NCBI GenBank assembly: GCA_045531965.1
Contig: JAZSFA010000007.1
Location: 1-18,881 of the forward strand
Direction: 5' to 3'
Source: CAMEON01 sp045531965
Lineage (GTDB): Bacteria; Bacillota; Clostridia; Oscillospirales; CAG-272
Length of the DNA stretch: 18,881 nt
The notes beneath the pieces were generated by a model. The model was not told the DNA's origin. It saw only the letters and a program-made list of their open reading frames with translations, and made no database searches. Below are positions 1 through 7,397 of the stretch, piece by piece. The translations under genes were made by a program, and so were the position numbers. How positions within the stretch are numbered: the first letter of the stretch is position 1; the number at the start of each line of letters is the position of its first letter.

Positions 1-99
1 TCTCTTTACACTGGGACAAACAACCCCGCGCGAAATATTTACGAAGCGGCGGGGTTCGAGATCGTTCGAAGTTTCGCGAATATGAGAAAAACAAGATAA
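1..99 (+). CDS. GNAT-family N-acetyltransferase, C-terminal fragment
   Basis: Only the last 32 codons are inside the window; the frame is open from base 1 to the TAA at 97-99. The tail contains L-Y-T-G-T-N-N-P-A-R-N-I-Y-E-A-A-G-F, which matches the C-terminal acetyl-CoA-binding end of GNAT acetyltransferases (the family pattern is roughly N-x-x-A-x-x-x-Y-x-x-x-G-F). Substrate cannot be told from this fragment. The stop codon TAA lies in the first bases of repeat copy R1-1 (GATAAATTGTTG), so the repeat starts exactly at the gene's end. No separate terminator is seen between this gene and the repeat. Confidence 0.72.
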   Translation, partial: SLYTGTNNPARNIYEAAGFEIVRSFANMRKTR

Positions 100-267
100 A
101 TTGTTGTTTGGTGGAGTACGGTTAAGGGAAACTTTTTGCAAAAAGTTTCCCTTGGAACCCTTCAAAAACCTTTAATAATAAATACTTTTTAAAGGTTCTT
201 GGAGGTGGTTTGGAGGAACCTTCTTGCAACAAGGTTCCTCCCAGCGTACCCCTACAAACAACAATTT
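98..267. repeat. R1 palindromic repeat, copy 1 (170 bp)
   Basis: The copy runs from AAATTGTTGTTT at its left end to the reverse complement AAACAACAATTT at its right end. The terminal inverted repeat extends with mismatches to about 20 bp and includes a GTACG block on each side. Inside are hairpin A at 124-153, a perfect 30-nt palindrome with arm AAGGGAAACTTTTT; a central imperfect hairpin formed by AACCTTTAA and TTAAAGGTT; and hairpin B at 213-240, with arms GAGGAACCTT and AAGGTTCCTC. No open frame or transposase is present. It resembles a MITE or a large REP-like hairpin element. Its core lies in the opposite orientation to copy 2. Confidence 0.88.
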
Positions 268-347
268 ATACGATTAACTCCCCCTCGCGGCGTGAAGGCG
301 GTATAGGTTGAACAACCCCGAGCCGGAGCTCCACCGCAGGTGGTGAC
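268..347. repeat. Second repeat module (M2), copy next to R1-1
   Basis: This stretch aligns with the reverse complement of about 14091-14165. The shared blocks are CTCGCGG, then at 306-329 GGTTGAAC followed by two variable bases and CCCCGAGCC, then a small hairpin at 331-343 with arms CCACC and GGTGG around GCA. In the other copy the hairpin arms are GCCCC and GGGGC around the same GCA loop. It lies directly outside R1-1 and just before the rpe terminator. No gene is seen in 100-390; the plus-strand frame that opens here is antisense to rpe. Confidence 0.75.
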
Positions 348-350
348 CAC

Positions 351-383
351 AAGAAAAAGAGCATACCGAAAAGATATGCTCTT
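351..383 (-). terminator. Rho-independent terminator of rpe
   Basis: On the minus strand a perfect 9-bp stem (AAGAGCATA and TATGCTCTT) with a 9-base loop is followed by TTTTTCTT. It begins 7 bases after the rpe stop codon, so it ends the minus-strand cluster. Confidence 0.85.
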
Positions 384-390
384 GATCTTA

Positions 391-1062
391 TCAACCCAAA
401 AAAGGATGCTCCTTAGCGGCTGTCCGCATTTGGTGAATCACGGTTTTGGGTTTCTTGGTCTTAAACAGCGAAGAACCTGCCACCAAAATGTTGGCACCTG
501 CTTCGGTACAATGTGTCGCGTTATCTCCGCTGATGCCGCCGTCTACTTCAAGGTTCAGATCAATCCCGCGAGCCAACGCTTCACGGCGAAGAATACGCAC
601 TTTGTCCAAACATTCAGGCATGAAAGACTGTCCGCCAAAACCGGGTTCTACTGTCATGATCAGAATCATGTCCGCCACGCCAATAAAGGGCAGAACAGAT
701 TCTGCAGGGGTTTTGGGAGAAATGGCAATACCACAAGGAATATGCTTTGCCTTGATGGCTTTCAGAATATCCATGGGATGATCAGAGCATTCATAGTGAA
801 AGGTGATGATATCTGCGCCTGCTTTAATGAAGCTATCCACGTATTTGAGCGGATCGCTGATCATCAGATGTACGTCAAAAAAAAGTTGAGTATGTTTGCG
901 AATCGAGGCGACCAGTCCCGCGCCAAAACTGATGTTGGGCACAAAATGACCGTCCATCACGTCTAAATGAAGATAATTGGCGCCGGCTTCTTCCATTCGC
1001 TTGATCTCACTTTTGAGATCCGAAAAATCAGCGGCAAGGAGGGAGGGAGCAACATAGAACAT
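391..1062 (-). CDS. rpe: Ribulose-phosphate 3-epimerase
   Basis: Interconverts ribulose 5-phosphate and xylulose 5-phosphate in the pentose phosphate pathway; a cytoplasmic, metal-dependent TIM barrel. The 223-residue protein is the usual family length. The signature H-L-D-V-M-D-G-H-F-V-P-N gives His32 and Asp34, and His65 and Asp174 (in L-E-V-D-G-G) complete the expected metal site, with Asp34 and Asp174 as the catalytic pair. The phosphate-binding region V-E-P-G-F-G-G-Q lies at 138-145. An AAAGGA ribosome site lies 10 bases before the ATG. It follows ispF after 171 bases and is the last gene before the terminator. I see no convincing promoter in that gap, so read-through from the ispDF genes is likely. 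Confidence 0.96.
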   Translation of the reverse strand: MFYVAPSLLAADFSDLKSEIKRMEEAGANYLHLDVMDGHFVPNISFGAGLVASIRKHTQLFFDVHLMISDPLKYVDSFIKAGADIITFHYECSDHPMDILKAIKAKHIPCGIAISPKTPAESVLPFIGVADMILIMTVEPGFGGQSFMPECLDKVRILRREALARGIDLNLEVDGGISGDNATHCTEAGANILVAGSSLFKTKKPKTVIHQMRTAAKEHPFLG

Positions 1063-1202
1063 GGCGATACCGTCCTTTCATAAGAATTTTGTCAACATAT
1101 GGGGGAATGTGTCATATGATGGCGTGTGGCAGGGCTGTGCCAACCGCCCATGGGAAATGTGAAAAGAGAGGGAATCGAACGTAAGGGGTGCGGCAGGTAC
1201 AG

Positions 1203-1231
1203 TGCAGGGGTGTCCTTCGGGATGCCCCTTT
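1203..1231. other. Small hairpin just downstream of ispF
   Basis: The sequence holds GGGGTGTCC, a short loop starting TTC, and a near-complementary arm reaching GATGCCCC. Read as plus-strand RNA the arms pair fully through two G-U wobbles; read as minus-strand RNA, the direction of the genes, the same positions are C-A mismatches. It lies within about 30 bases of the ispF stop and has no T-run on the minus strand, so it is not a standard ispF terminator. The rest of the 171-base ispF-rpe gap shows nothing I can name. Confidence 0.35.
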
Positions 1232-1233
1232 GA

Positions 1234-1701
1234 TTACACCAGCAGGCAGACTGCGTGGGCAGCCATGCCGTCGCCGCTCCCCGTAAAGCCCAGATGCTCC
1301 TCGGTGGTGGCCTTGACGTTGACCTGCTCAACAGACACCTCCAGCACGCGAGCAATGTTTTCCTTCATGGCAGGGATGTGGGGCGCCAGCTTTGGGGTTT
1401 GTGCCAGAATCGTGGCATCAAGATTGCCAAGAACATAGCCCTTTTCAGTCATGATCTCTGCTACCCGAGCCAGCAGAACCATGCTGTCTGCCCCCTTGTA
1501 GGCGGGATCTTTGTCGGGAAACAGTTGACCAATATCAGGCGCGCCCATGGCACCTAACAGGGCATCCATCACCGCATGCACCAATACGTCTGCATCGGAA
1601 TGCCCCAAAAGTCCCTTCTCGTAAGGAATGTCTACTCCACCAAGGATCAGTTTTCTGCCTTCCGTCAAGCGGTGAACATCATATCCGTGACCGATCCTCA
1701 T
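1234..1701 (-). CDS. ispF: 2-C-methyl-D-erythritol 2,4-cyclodiphosphate synthase
   Basis: Makes the cyclic diphosphate MEcPP in the fifth step of the MEP isoprenoid pathway; a cytoplasmic trimer. The 155-residue length is standard. The start M-R-I-G-H-G-Y-D-V-H supplies zinc ligands Asp8 and His10, and His42 in G-H-S-D-A-D-V-L-V-H is the third. The C-terminal block T-T-E-E-H-L-G-F-T-G-S-G-D-G is the family's active-site threonine region. Its ATG overlaps the ispD stop in an ATGA (1698-1701), so the two are translationally coupled. ispD and ispF are consecutive in pathway function apart from the IspE step, which is not in this window. Confidence 0.96.
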   Translation of the reverse strand: MRIGHGYDVHRLTEGRKLILGGVDIPYEKGLLGHSDADVLVHAVMDALLGAMGAPDIGQLFPDKDPAYKGADSMVLLARVAEIMTEKGYVLGNLDATILAQTPKLAPHIPAMKENIARVLEVSVEQVNVKATTEEHLGFTGSGDGMAAHAVCLLV

Positions 1702-2513
1702 GCCTTGTCCTCCCCGCTTTCATTCGTCTGCTTTTCCGCCTCCTTGCGGGCTTGCAGGATCGCCTTGGCGAAGATCAAGTCCGAAGGATCGGTAATCTTG
1801 ATGTTTTCTCGGCTGCAAGCCACCATTTTCACGGGTACACGAATGTGTTCTGCCATTTGATTATCGTCGGTGGCTTGAAACTTTTCGTCGCGGCAAACGT
1901 AAGCTGCGGCGCGATAAAGATCGATCTGAAAGACTTGAGGCGTTTGTGCAAGCCAGACCAAACCACGATCGGGCGTATAGTCGATGAAGGCAGACTTGTC
2001 TGCTACCTTGACGGTATCGTACGCCTTAATGCCTGCTGAAGCCGCATTCCACTGGTACGCCGCGTGGATAACGCGGCGGATTTCCTCGGGGGTGATGAGG
2101 CAACGGGCGGCATCAGCTACCGCGACGAACTTGCAACGCTTATCGACCTCGTCAGAGCCAAAGCGAGCAGACTCTTGTCGTGTTTCGCCGCCCTTGACTA
2201 CCTTTGTGAGCTTGGTGATGCCGTAAACGTCCTTCATGTTGTCGTATAAAGGAATTTCATCCTCTTTGGCTACGACGATGATCTCATGAACGCAGTCCAC
2301 CGCTTCATAAGCCTGTAGTGTGCGTACCACCACAGGGAGACCGTCCAGCTCGATAAATTGCTTGGAGTTCCCCTCACCCATGCGTGTGGAGCTGCCTGCG
2401 GCGCAGATTACCACCGAGGTGAAATTCTTGGGGTGAGGCTTGCCCGCAATGGCGCGGAGGATACCTGCAACCTTTTTGGGCGTATCATTCTTTTTCTTGG
2501 TATTTTCGCTCAT
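1698..2513 (-). CDS. ispD: 2-C-methyl-D-erythritol 4-phosphate cytidylyltransferase
   Basis: Transfers CMP from CTP to MEP, the third step of the MEP pathway. The nucleotide-binding loop A-A-G-S-S-T-R-M-G is at 38-46 with Lys51-Gln52, followed by G-G-E-T-R (108-112), D-T-V-K-V-A-D (166-172) and A-Q-T-P-Q-V-F (189-195). Two features are unusual. A basic N-terminal extension of about 30 residues precedes the first strand, giving 271 residues where about 230 is common. The usual H-D-x-x-R-P motif reads A-D-A-A-R-C (133-138), keeping Asp134 and Arg137 but losing His and Pro. AAAGGAG lies 6 bases before the ATG, which supports the long start. A 222-base gap carrying a partial R1 repeat separates it from rpiB. 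Confidence 0.94.
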   Translation of the reverse strand: MSENTKKKNDTPKKVAGILRAIAGKPHPKNFTSVVICAAGSSTRMGEGNSKQFIELDGLPVVVRTLQAYEAVDCVHEIIVVAKEDEIPLYDNMKDVYGITKLTKVVKGGETRQESARFGSDEVDKRCKFVAVADAARCLITPEEIRRVIHAAYQWNAASAGIKAYDTVKVADKSAFIDYTPDRGLVWLAQTPQVFQIDLYRAAAYVCRDEKFQATDDNQMAEHIRVPVKMVACSRENIKITDPSDLIFAKAILQARKEAEKQTNESGEDKA

Positions 2514-2574
2514 GGCGGACTCCTTTGATCTTTTTTGTTCAACGAGAGTTTTTTGAGGTGACCTTCAATTTAAA

Positions 2575-2604
2575 ATCTGAATATCTGAATGGGGCAGGGA
2601 CCCC
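2575..2604. repeat. Tandem 8-bp duplication and small hairpin in the rpiB-ispD gap
   Basis: ATCTGAAT occurs twice in tandem at 2575-2590. It is followed at 2591-2604 by a small hairpin with arms GGGG and CCCC. No function is evident; it may be remnant repeat DNA. Confidence 0.35.
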
Positions 2605-2663
2605 ATGGAGGCAAGACACGAACCTACGGGTATTCAATTTTCGGGTAAATGATTTTTTTTATT

Positions 2664-2717
2664 AAAAGTTTTTGGAGGTCAAGGAACCTTTTTTCAAAAA
2701 GTTCCTTGCGTACTCCT
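2664..2717. repeat. Partial R1 repeat
   Basis: This stretch aligns with the right-hand part of copy R1-1: an AAAG block, GGAGG, a hairpin in the position of hairpin B, then GCGTACTCCT. The hairpin (2680-2708) has its own stem, CAAGGAAC paired with GTTCCTTG, and a T/A-rich inner stem. The left half, hairpin A and the outer AACAACAATTT end are missing, so it looks like a decayed or truncated copy. It lies within the minus-strand cluster, between rpiB and ispD. Confidence 0.7.
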
Positions 2718-2735
2718 CGTCCCCTTCGTTCTCCT

Positions 2736-3179
2736 TTAATCCAACGCGTTCAGCGCGTCCACACGCACCTGATGGCGACCGCCCAAAAATTCTGTGTCCA
2801 CGAACAGGTCCACCATGTCGCAGGCGAGACCGTAGCCGATGACGCGCTCTCCGAGGCACAGCACGTTAGCGTCGTTGTGCATACGGGTCATGCGTGTGGA
2901 GAAGGTGTTCTCGCATACAGCGGCTCGGATGCCGGTGTGTTTGTTGGCAGCTATGGACATACCAATGCCCGTGCCGCAGACGAGAATGCCCAAATCGGCT
3001 TGACCGCTTGTTACAGCATCGCAGACAGCATGAGCAAAATCCACATAATTGCAAGATTCGGGTGAGTGTGTACCCACGTCAGTGACCTCAAAGCCTCGAT
3101 TCTTCAGATGGGCCACTACCTTTTGCTTGAGGATAAGACCCGCGTGGTCAGAACCGATTACAATGCGCTTGTTCTCCAT
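2736..3179 (-). CDS. rpiB: Ribose-5-phosphate isomerase B
   Basis: Interconverts ribose 5-phosphate and ribulose 5-phosphate; a cytoplasmic RpiB/LacAB-family enzyme. I place the start at the ATG at 3177-3179, because an in-frame GTG three codons upstream overlaps the AAGGAG ribosome site, which sits 8 bases before this ATG. The protein has 147 residues. G-S-D-H-A-G (9-14), the catalytic Cys68 in V-C-G-T-G-I-G-M-S, the H-N-D-A-N-V-L-C-L-G block (His101) and the C-terminal G-G-R-H-Q-x-R are all present. Its product feeds the same ribulose 5-phosphate pool as rpe. It follows tsaB after 51 bases. Confidence 0.95.
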   Translation of the reverse strand: MENKRIVIGSDHAGLILKQKVVAHLKNRGFEVTDVGTHSPESCNYVDFAHAVCDAVTSGQADLGILVCGTGIGMSIAANKHTGIRAAVCENTFSTRMTRMHNDANVLCLGERVIGYGLACDMVDLFVDTEFLGGRHQVRVDALNALD

Positions 3180-3230
3180 GTCAGCCACTCCTTTTTACTA
3201 CTATTTCAATAATATTTGTCAAGCCACGGG

Positions 3231-3974
3231 TCAGCCATTCGCACCGTCGGCTTTTTTCTCGTTTTCCAACCGCACCCGCTCTGCCTGAGAGGGACGGAGA
3301 TATACGGGCACCAATTCCGCATCGTTGCAGGAGAAGCCGTTTTTGTGCATATCTAAAGCCACCTGTGCCACGGAATATCCGCTTTGGTTGCGGAGACGTT
3401 CTTCCAAAAGAATCAAGCGGTCATCCAAAACAGGGAACTGCTCTCCAAATTCATCAAAATCTACGACCAACTCGGCACCGTCGCCCACCAAATAGATCTT
3501 ATGATCGGGTGGGTAAGTCTCCAGCTCTCGAAGCAAGTCTTCAATAGACAACGCCCTGTCCTCACACAAACGGGTCAGCTTGCCCTCTTTGCACGCAAAC
3601 AAGGCGTTGTAGACCTGCTCGTGGCGGGCGTTCATGCAGGGACAGATGATGCCATCAAAAGCCCTCACATTGGTGGCCAAAGCCTCTAAGGTGGACACAC
3701 CCACACATGGCTTGCCCTTGCCAAAGGCGATGCCCTTGACCGTGGCGGCCCCGATGCGTACCCCCGTAAAGGAGCCGGGACCTACCGTGCAGGCAAACAG
3801 GTCAATATCATCTACAGCTATACCGCAGGACTTCAACACAAACTCCACCGTGGGGAGCAGAGTCTCGGAATGGGTGTTGCCCGTGTTCAGAGTGCATTCA
3901 GCCAGTAAATGCTCGTTGTCACATAAGGCCACAGAGCCAACCAGAGCCGTCGAATCCAAAGCCAAAATCAGCAT
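3231..3974 (-). CDS. tsaB: tRNA threonylcarbamoyladenosine modification protein TsaB
   Basis: The scaffold partner of TsaD and TsaE in making t6A at position 37 of ANN-decoding tRNAs; cytoplasmic. The N-terminus M-L-I-L-A-L-D-S-T and the block V-G-P-G-S-F-T-G-V-R-I-G (64-75) are the family signatures of this catalytically inactive ASKHA-fold protein. Its 247 residues match the family. AGGAGG lies 5 bases before the ATG. It begins 10 bases after tsaE, a very common pairing; tsaD is not in the window. The last 20 residues are charged and poorly conserved. Confidence 0.95.
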   Translation of the reverse strand: MLILALDSTALVGSVALCDNEHLLAECTLNTGNTHSETLLPTVEFVLKSCGIAVDDIDLFACTVGPGSFTGVRIGAATVKGIAFGKGKPCVGVSTLEALATNVRAFDGIICPCMNARHEQVYNALFACKEGKLTRLCEDRALSIEDLLRELETYPPDHKIYLVGDGAELVVDFDEFGEQFPVLDDRLILLEERLRNQSGYSVAQVALDMHKNGFSCNDAELVPVYLRPSQAERVRLENEKKADGANG

Positions 3975-3984
3975 GCCTGCCTCC

Positions 3985-4434
3985 TTATTTTTTTAAAATT
4001 TCAATGCGGCGCACGTCCACGCCCTCGTCCGTCTTTGAGATGGTCACCTCAATGCGTCGGCGGGGAAGGGAATCCATGATGTTTTCACACCACTCCGCGA
4101 TGCAGATACCGCTGTCCAGATACTCGTCGTAACCCATAGCATACAGCTCGTCATCCGATTCTATGCGATACATATCAAAGTGGAACAGGGGACGTCTGCC
4201 GCGGATGCGATATTCGTGCACCAGCGCAAAGGTGGGAGACTTGATCTGCTTGCCGGGGGCTAACACCTCGGCAAAGCCCGATACAAAAGCCGTCTTGCCC
4301 ACGCCCAAGTCGCCAAACATGGCCACAAAGGAGGGCAGGGACTTGTCAGCCTCCAAGGCCTCCGCCAGCATACGACCCACCGCCCGCGTTTCCTCGGGAC
4401 TGCGGGTGACAAATGATACGGGAAGCTTCAACAT
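3985..4434 (-). CDS. tsaE: tRNA t6A biosynthesis ATPase TsaE
   Basis: A P-loop ATPase that drives the TsaB-TsaD cycle of t6A37 formation. Walker A reads G-D-L-G-V-G-K-T (41-48) and is followed by the family blocks S-P-T-F-A-L-V-H-E-Y, H-F-D-M-Y-R-I and E-W-C-E-N-I. The 149-residue length is typical. AAGGAG lies 7-8 bases before the ATG. It sits 16 bases after the DUF896 gene and 10 before tsaB, within one transcription unit. Confidence 0.95.
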   Translation of the reverse strand: MLKLPVSFVTRSPEETRAVGRMLAEALEADKSLPSFVAMFGDLGVGKTAFVSGFAEVLAPGKQIKSPTFALVHEYRIRGRRPLFHFDMYRIESDDELYAMGYDEYLDSGICIAEWCENIMDSLPRRRIEVTISKTDEGVDVRRIEILKK

Positions 4435-4450
4435 ATCAAAACTCCTTCGA

Positions 4451-4675
4451 TCATTTGCTGTCGCCCGACTTTTTGCGATCCTTCACACGCTCGGTCGTGC
4501 CGTCGGGATTGACGATGACCGTGTTGTCCAGCATACCCGTCATAGAGGCGCGGATCTCCGCCAGATACTCGGTGCGAAGCGCGGCGCGCTCGATCAGTTC
4601 TTCTTCGGTCAGCGTCTCACCCGCCTTGACGCGGCGGGCGTATTCGTTGATCTTATCCAGTTTCGCTTTTTCCAT
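4451..4675 (-). CDS. DUF896 (YnzC-family) small protein
   Basis: A 74-residue charged protein with the DUF896 pattern: K-I-N-E-Y-A-R-R-V-K-A-G, then L-T-E-E-E-L-I-E-R-A-A-L-R-x-E-Y, then R-A-S-M. The family is small, helical, cytoplasmic and of unknown role; Bacillus YnzC lies in the yneA SOS operon, but nothing here indicates SOS control. It starts 6 bases after the tyrS stop with only a weak ribosome site (CAGG, 11 bases upstream), so translation is probably coupled to tyrS. Confidence 0.88.
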   Translation of the reverse strand: MEKAKLDKINEYARRVKAGETLTEEELIERAALRTEYLAEIRASMTGMLDNTVIVNPDGTTERVKDRKKSGDSK

Positions 4676-4681
4676 GATGTT

Positions 4682-5905
4682 TTAACCTGCGATGACCTTG
4701 ATGAAATTCTTCTTACCCTTACGGAGCATCTTGCCATCAGCAAGATCAGCAGGCGCAAAGGTGGTGCGGGGATCGGTGATCTTCTCGCCGTCCAAAGTCA
4801 CGCCGCCCTGCTGGATAGCCTGACGAGCCTCGGACTTGGACTTGGCAAAGCCGGCTTTCACCAGCATGGTGGGCACGTCACAGCGGCCGTCCATGTAGAA
4901 ATCCTCGGGAGCCAGGGTCAGGGTGGGAACCTCTGCACCCTCGCCGCCGCCGAACAGCGCCTTGGCGGCAGAACGAGCCTTCTCGGCCTCTTCCTCGCCA
5001 TGCACCAGCTTGGTCAGCTCGTATGCGAGGATATCCTTGGCGGTGTTGAGCTGAGAGCCCTCCCAGTTATCCATGGCGTTGATCTCCTCGATGGGCAGGA
5101 AGGTCAGCATACGGATGCACTTCAGTACGTCGGCATCCTCCACGTTCCGCCAGTACTGGTAGAAATCGTAGGGCGCGGTCTTGTTGGGGTCCAGCCATAC
5201 GGCACCGCTGGCGGTCTTGCCCATCTTCTTGCCCTCGGAGTTGAGCAGCAGGGTGATGGTCATGGCGTGGGCGTCCTTGCCCAGCTTGCGGCGGATCAGC
5301 TCGGTGCCGCCCAGCATATTGGACCACTGGTCGTTGCCGCCGAACTGCATATTGCAGCCGTATTTCTGGTACAGATAGTAGAAGTCGTAGGACTGCATGA
5401 TCATGTAGTTGAACTCAAGGAAGGACAGACCCTTCTCCATTCTCTGCTTGTAGCATTCGGCACGGAGCATATTGTTGACCGAGAAGCAAGCGCCTACCTC
5501 GCGCAGGACCTCCACATAGTTGAGGTCAAGGAGCCAGTCGGCGTTGTTGACCATGATGGCCTTGTCCTCGCCGAACTCAATGAACCGCTCCATCTGCTTC
5601 TTGAAGCAGTCGCAGTTGTGTTGGATGGTCTCGCGGGTCATCATGGATCTCATATCAGTGCGCCCCGAGGGGTCACCGATCATGGCAGTACCGCCGCCGA
5701 TCAGCACCACGGGCTTGTTGCCTGCCATTTGCAGACGCTTCATGAGGCACAAAGCCATGAAGTGACCTACGTGCAGGGAATCAGCGGTGGGGTCAAAGCC
5801 GATGTAGAAGGTGGCCTTGCCCTCGTTGATCATGTTCTTTATTTCTTCTTCGTTCGTCACCTGGGCAATGAGACCGCGGGCGACCAGTTCTTCGTAAATT
5901 TTCAT
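4682..5905 (-). CDS. tyrS: Tyrosyl-tRNA synthetase
   Basis: Charges tRNA-Tyr with tyrosine; a class Ic dimeric synthetase. The class I HIGH motif appears as H-V-G-H (45-48) and the KMSKS loop as K-M-G-K-T (227-231). Between them are Y-I-G-F-D-P-T-A-D-S-L (34-44), G-D-P-S-G-R (77-82) and F-G-G-N-D-Q-W-S-N (188-196). The last 65-70 residues form an S4-type RNA-binding domain. At 407 residues it is the standard bacterial TyrS length. It is the first gene after a consensus promoter. The leader is only about 30 bases, so there is no room for the T-box riboswitch often found before Firmicute tyrS genes. Confidence 0.97.
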   Translation of the reverse strand: MKIYEELVARGLIAQVTNEEEIKNMINEGKATFYIGFDPTADSLHVGHFMALCLMKRLQMAGNKPVVLIGGGTAMIGDPSGRTDMRSMMTRETIQHNCDCFKKQMERFIEFGEDKAIMVNNADWLLDLNYVEVLREVGACFSVNNMLRAECYKQRMEKGLSFLEFNYMIMQSYDFYYLYQKYGCNMQFGGNDQWSNMLGGTELIRRKLGKDAHAMTITLLLNSEGKKMGKTASGAVWLDPNKTAPYDFYQYWRNVEDADVLKCIRMLTFLPIEEINAMDNWEGSQLNTAKDILAYELTKLVHGEEEAEKARSAAKALFGGGEGAEVPTLTLAPEDFYMDGRCDVPTMLVKAGFAKSKSEARQAIQQGGVTLDGEKITDPRTTFAPADLADGKMLRKGKKNFIKVIAG

Positions 5906-5943
5906 ATTTCGTCATTCCTTTGCTTGAAATAAATATTCATTAT

Positions 5944-5973
5944 ATTATACCACCGTTTGGGCGGATTTGTCAA
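5944..5973 (-). promoter_or_regulatory. Sigma-A promoter of the tyrS cluster
   Basis: On the minus strand, TTGACA (5968-5973) and TATAAT (5944-5949) are both consensus matches, with an 18-base spacer. Transcription would start about 30 bases before the tyrS ATG. This is the only convincing promoter found for the tyrS-to-rpe genes. Confidence 0.88.
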
Positions 5974-6011
5974 GAGGGGATGCGGCTAAACCGCCGCTTT
6001 CCTCAAAATTT

Positions 6012-7397
6012 TCACACGTATTCCTCGTGCTCGTGAGGAAACTTATGTCTGTGTAGGAGAACCAGCAGGAGCAGCAGGGAACCCAAGCCCAGGATCCCGC
6101 CCGAAATGCCGTAAAAGAGGGTCAAGCCTTGATGCCCCAGCAGAGAGGATGCCGCACCGAGGATGGTTGTGAGCCAGCGCACCCCCGCCACCGCCCACAG
6201 AAGGGGGTGGAGCTTTGCGGAAGTTACGAGAGCGTAGATCAGCATCGTCCAAAGCACCGAATTGATCAGCGTGACCAAAAGACTTATCGCGTTGGAGATG
6301 CTGACGTAGGAGACGACCAACTCATAGCTTTTTGAAGACAGAAAATAAAGCACGAAGGTCTGTACGTATTCGATCAGCAGAGAAACGCTGGTGAGGATCA
6401 CGATACCTCCGATCGCTCGGCGTCCCGCCCTGCAATTTTTGATCTGACACATGAATTTGCACAGCACCATGGCCGTCAGCACCGAGCATTCGTGGGCGAA
6501 ATGACCTCGGATGGAGGTAAGCTCCGCCAGGATCTCTCCGAGATGATAGCCTTGATGAATCAAAAGACCACCCAGCAGGTTTTCGTCGCTGACCGCAAAG
6601 ACGAGAGTCGTGAAGCCAAAAGCGATCAGCGTATTGCCGAGCAGGAAAATGAATTGAACGAAGGTGCCCGTATGTAGCCCACGATGCTCCTTTTCGTCGT
6701 AGGACAGCTTCTCGGTCCAGGAGATGAACAGATACTCCAGACCAAGAGTGAGGACAGATACGACGTAGGCGATGAGGATCGCCCAAAAGTTAAGGATGGA
6801 TCGATGCAGCCCAAAGTCGATCATCGCCCCGCCAAAAAATCCCGGGAAGAGCCACCATGCCAGCTTGGCAAGATTGAGACATACCCGCTTGTAATACGCA
6901 CCCTTGGATTCATGGATAAAGGTGTAGTTGAAGAAAATATCCCGCTTCTTGAAGGCATAGTAGAGATAGATCACCCCCAGGCACTCGTAAAGCCGGGGAA
7001 GATAGTTCAAAGGCACGTCATTTGACCATTGACGGGTGGAAAAGGGAATGGTCAGAGCGTAGCCGATAAAAGCCGCGACCACAAAAACCTTGCCCGCAGA
7101 CAGATAATAATTGTGCTTTTCAAAAATCTCCCGCTCGTCTCTCGCGCGTCCGTAAAGAAGCGCGCCCAAGAGCAATATCACGCATCCCGTGACAAACACA
7201 GTCGCCTCGGGAAGTAAAAAAGCGTAGAAGTTAGAAAACTCTTTGATTGCATAGAAATCGCTGATGATATCGTCCAACAGAAAGTAATGTAATATGCCGT
7301 AGATCAACGCCACTACTGTGGCATACAAAATGCCCCGCTGATAGATCTTTCCACATTCCGTGTTGATCCGTTCGTCGTAAAAATCCTGATTTGTCAT
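6012..7397 (-). CDS. Polytopic membrane protein of unknown function
   Basis: A 461-residue protein with about 12 hydrophobic segments, beginning around residues 22-41 (G-I-L-Y-A-T-V-V-A-L-I-Y) and ending with an L-rich helix before the His-rich tail H-R-H-K-F-P-H-E-H-E-E-Y-V. The N-terminal M-T-N-Q-D-F-Y-D-E-R-I-N-T-E resembles small membrane proteins paired with XRE regulators in Firmicutes, but I cannot assign a family. I chose the ATG at 7395-7397 because GGAGGT lies 6 bases upstream; a TTG five codons earlier would overlap that site. Its start overlaps the regulator's TGA in an ATGA, so the two are coupled. No catalytic or transporter motif is recognised. Confidence 0.85.
   Translation of the reverse strand: MTNQDFYDERINTECGKIYQRGILYATVVALIYGILHYFLLDDIISDFYAIKEFSNFYAFLLPEATVFVTGCVILLLGALLYGRARDEREIFEKHNYYLSAGKVFVVAAFIGYALTIPFSTRQWSNDVPLNYLPRLYECLGVIYLYYAFKKRDIFFNYTFIHESKGAYYKRVCLNLAKLAWWLFPGFFGGAMIDFGLHRSILNFWAILIAYVVSVLTLGLEYLFISWTEKLSYDEKEHRGLHTGTFVQFIFLLGNTLIAFGFTTLVFAVSDENLLGGLLIHQGYHLGEILAELTSIRGHFAHECSVLTAMVLCKFMCQIKNCRAGRRAIGGIVILTSVSLLIEYVQTFVLYFLSSKSYELVVSYVSISNAISLLVTLINSVLWTMLIYALVTSAKLHPLLWAVAGVRWLTTILGAASSLLGHQGLTLFYGISGGILGLGSLLLLLVLLHRHKFPHEHEEYV

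Noticed and set aside
1160..1190. A GTTCGATTCC sequence on the minus strand resembling a tRNA T-loop.
   Set aside because: The flanking bases do not form a T-stem, and no acceptor, D or anticodon arms are found.
3180..3188. GTG start for rpiB three codons upstream.
   Set aside because: The GTG overlaps the AAGGAG that serves the ATG at 3177-3179.
3195..3222. TTGACA on the minus strand between tsaB and rpiB as a promoter.
   Set aside because: No acceptable -10 box lies 16-18 bases downstream.
4163..5932. A 589-codon open frame on the plus strand.
   Set aside because: It is antisense to tyrS, the DUF896 gene and tsaE, all of which have strong motifs and ribosome sites; its translation has no recognisable domain and arises from the codon use of those genes.
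5986..6002. GCGGC/GCCGC hairpin downstream of the 461-residue membrane protein as a terminator.
   Set aside because: The stem is short and no T-run follows it on the minus strand.
5906..6011. T-box riboswitch before tyrS.
   Set aside because: The promoter leaves a leader of only about 30 bases, with no T-box sequence or terminator/antiterminator pair.
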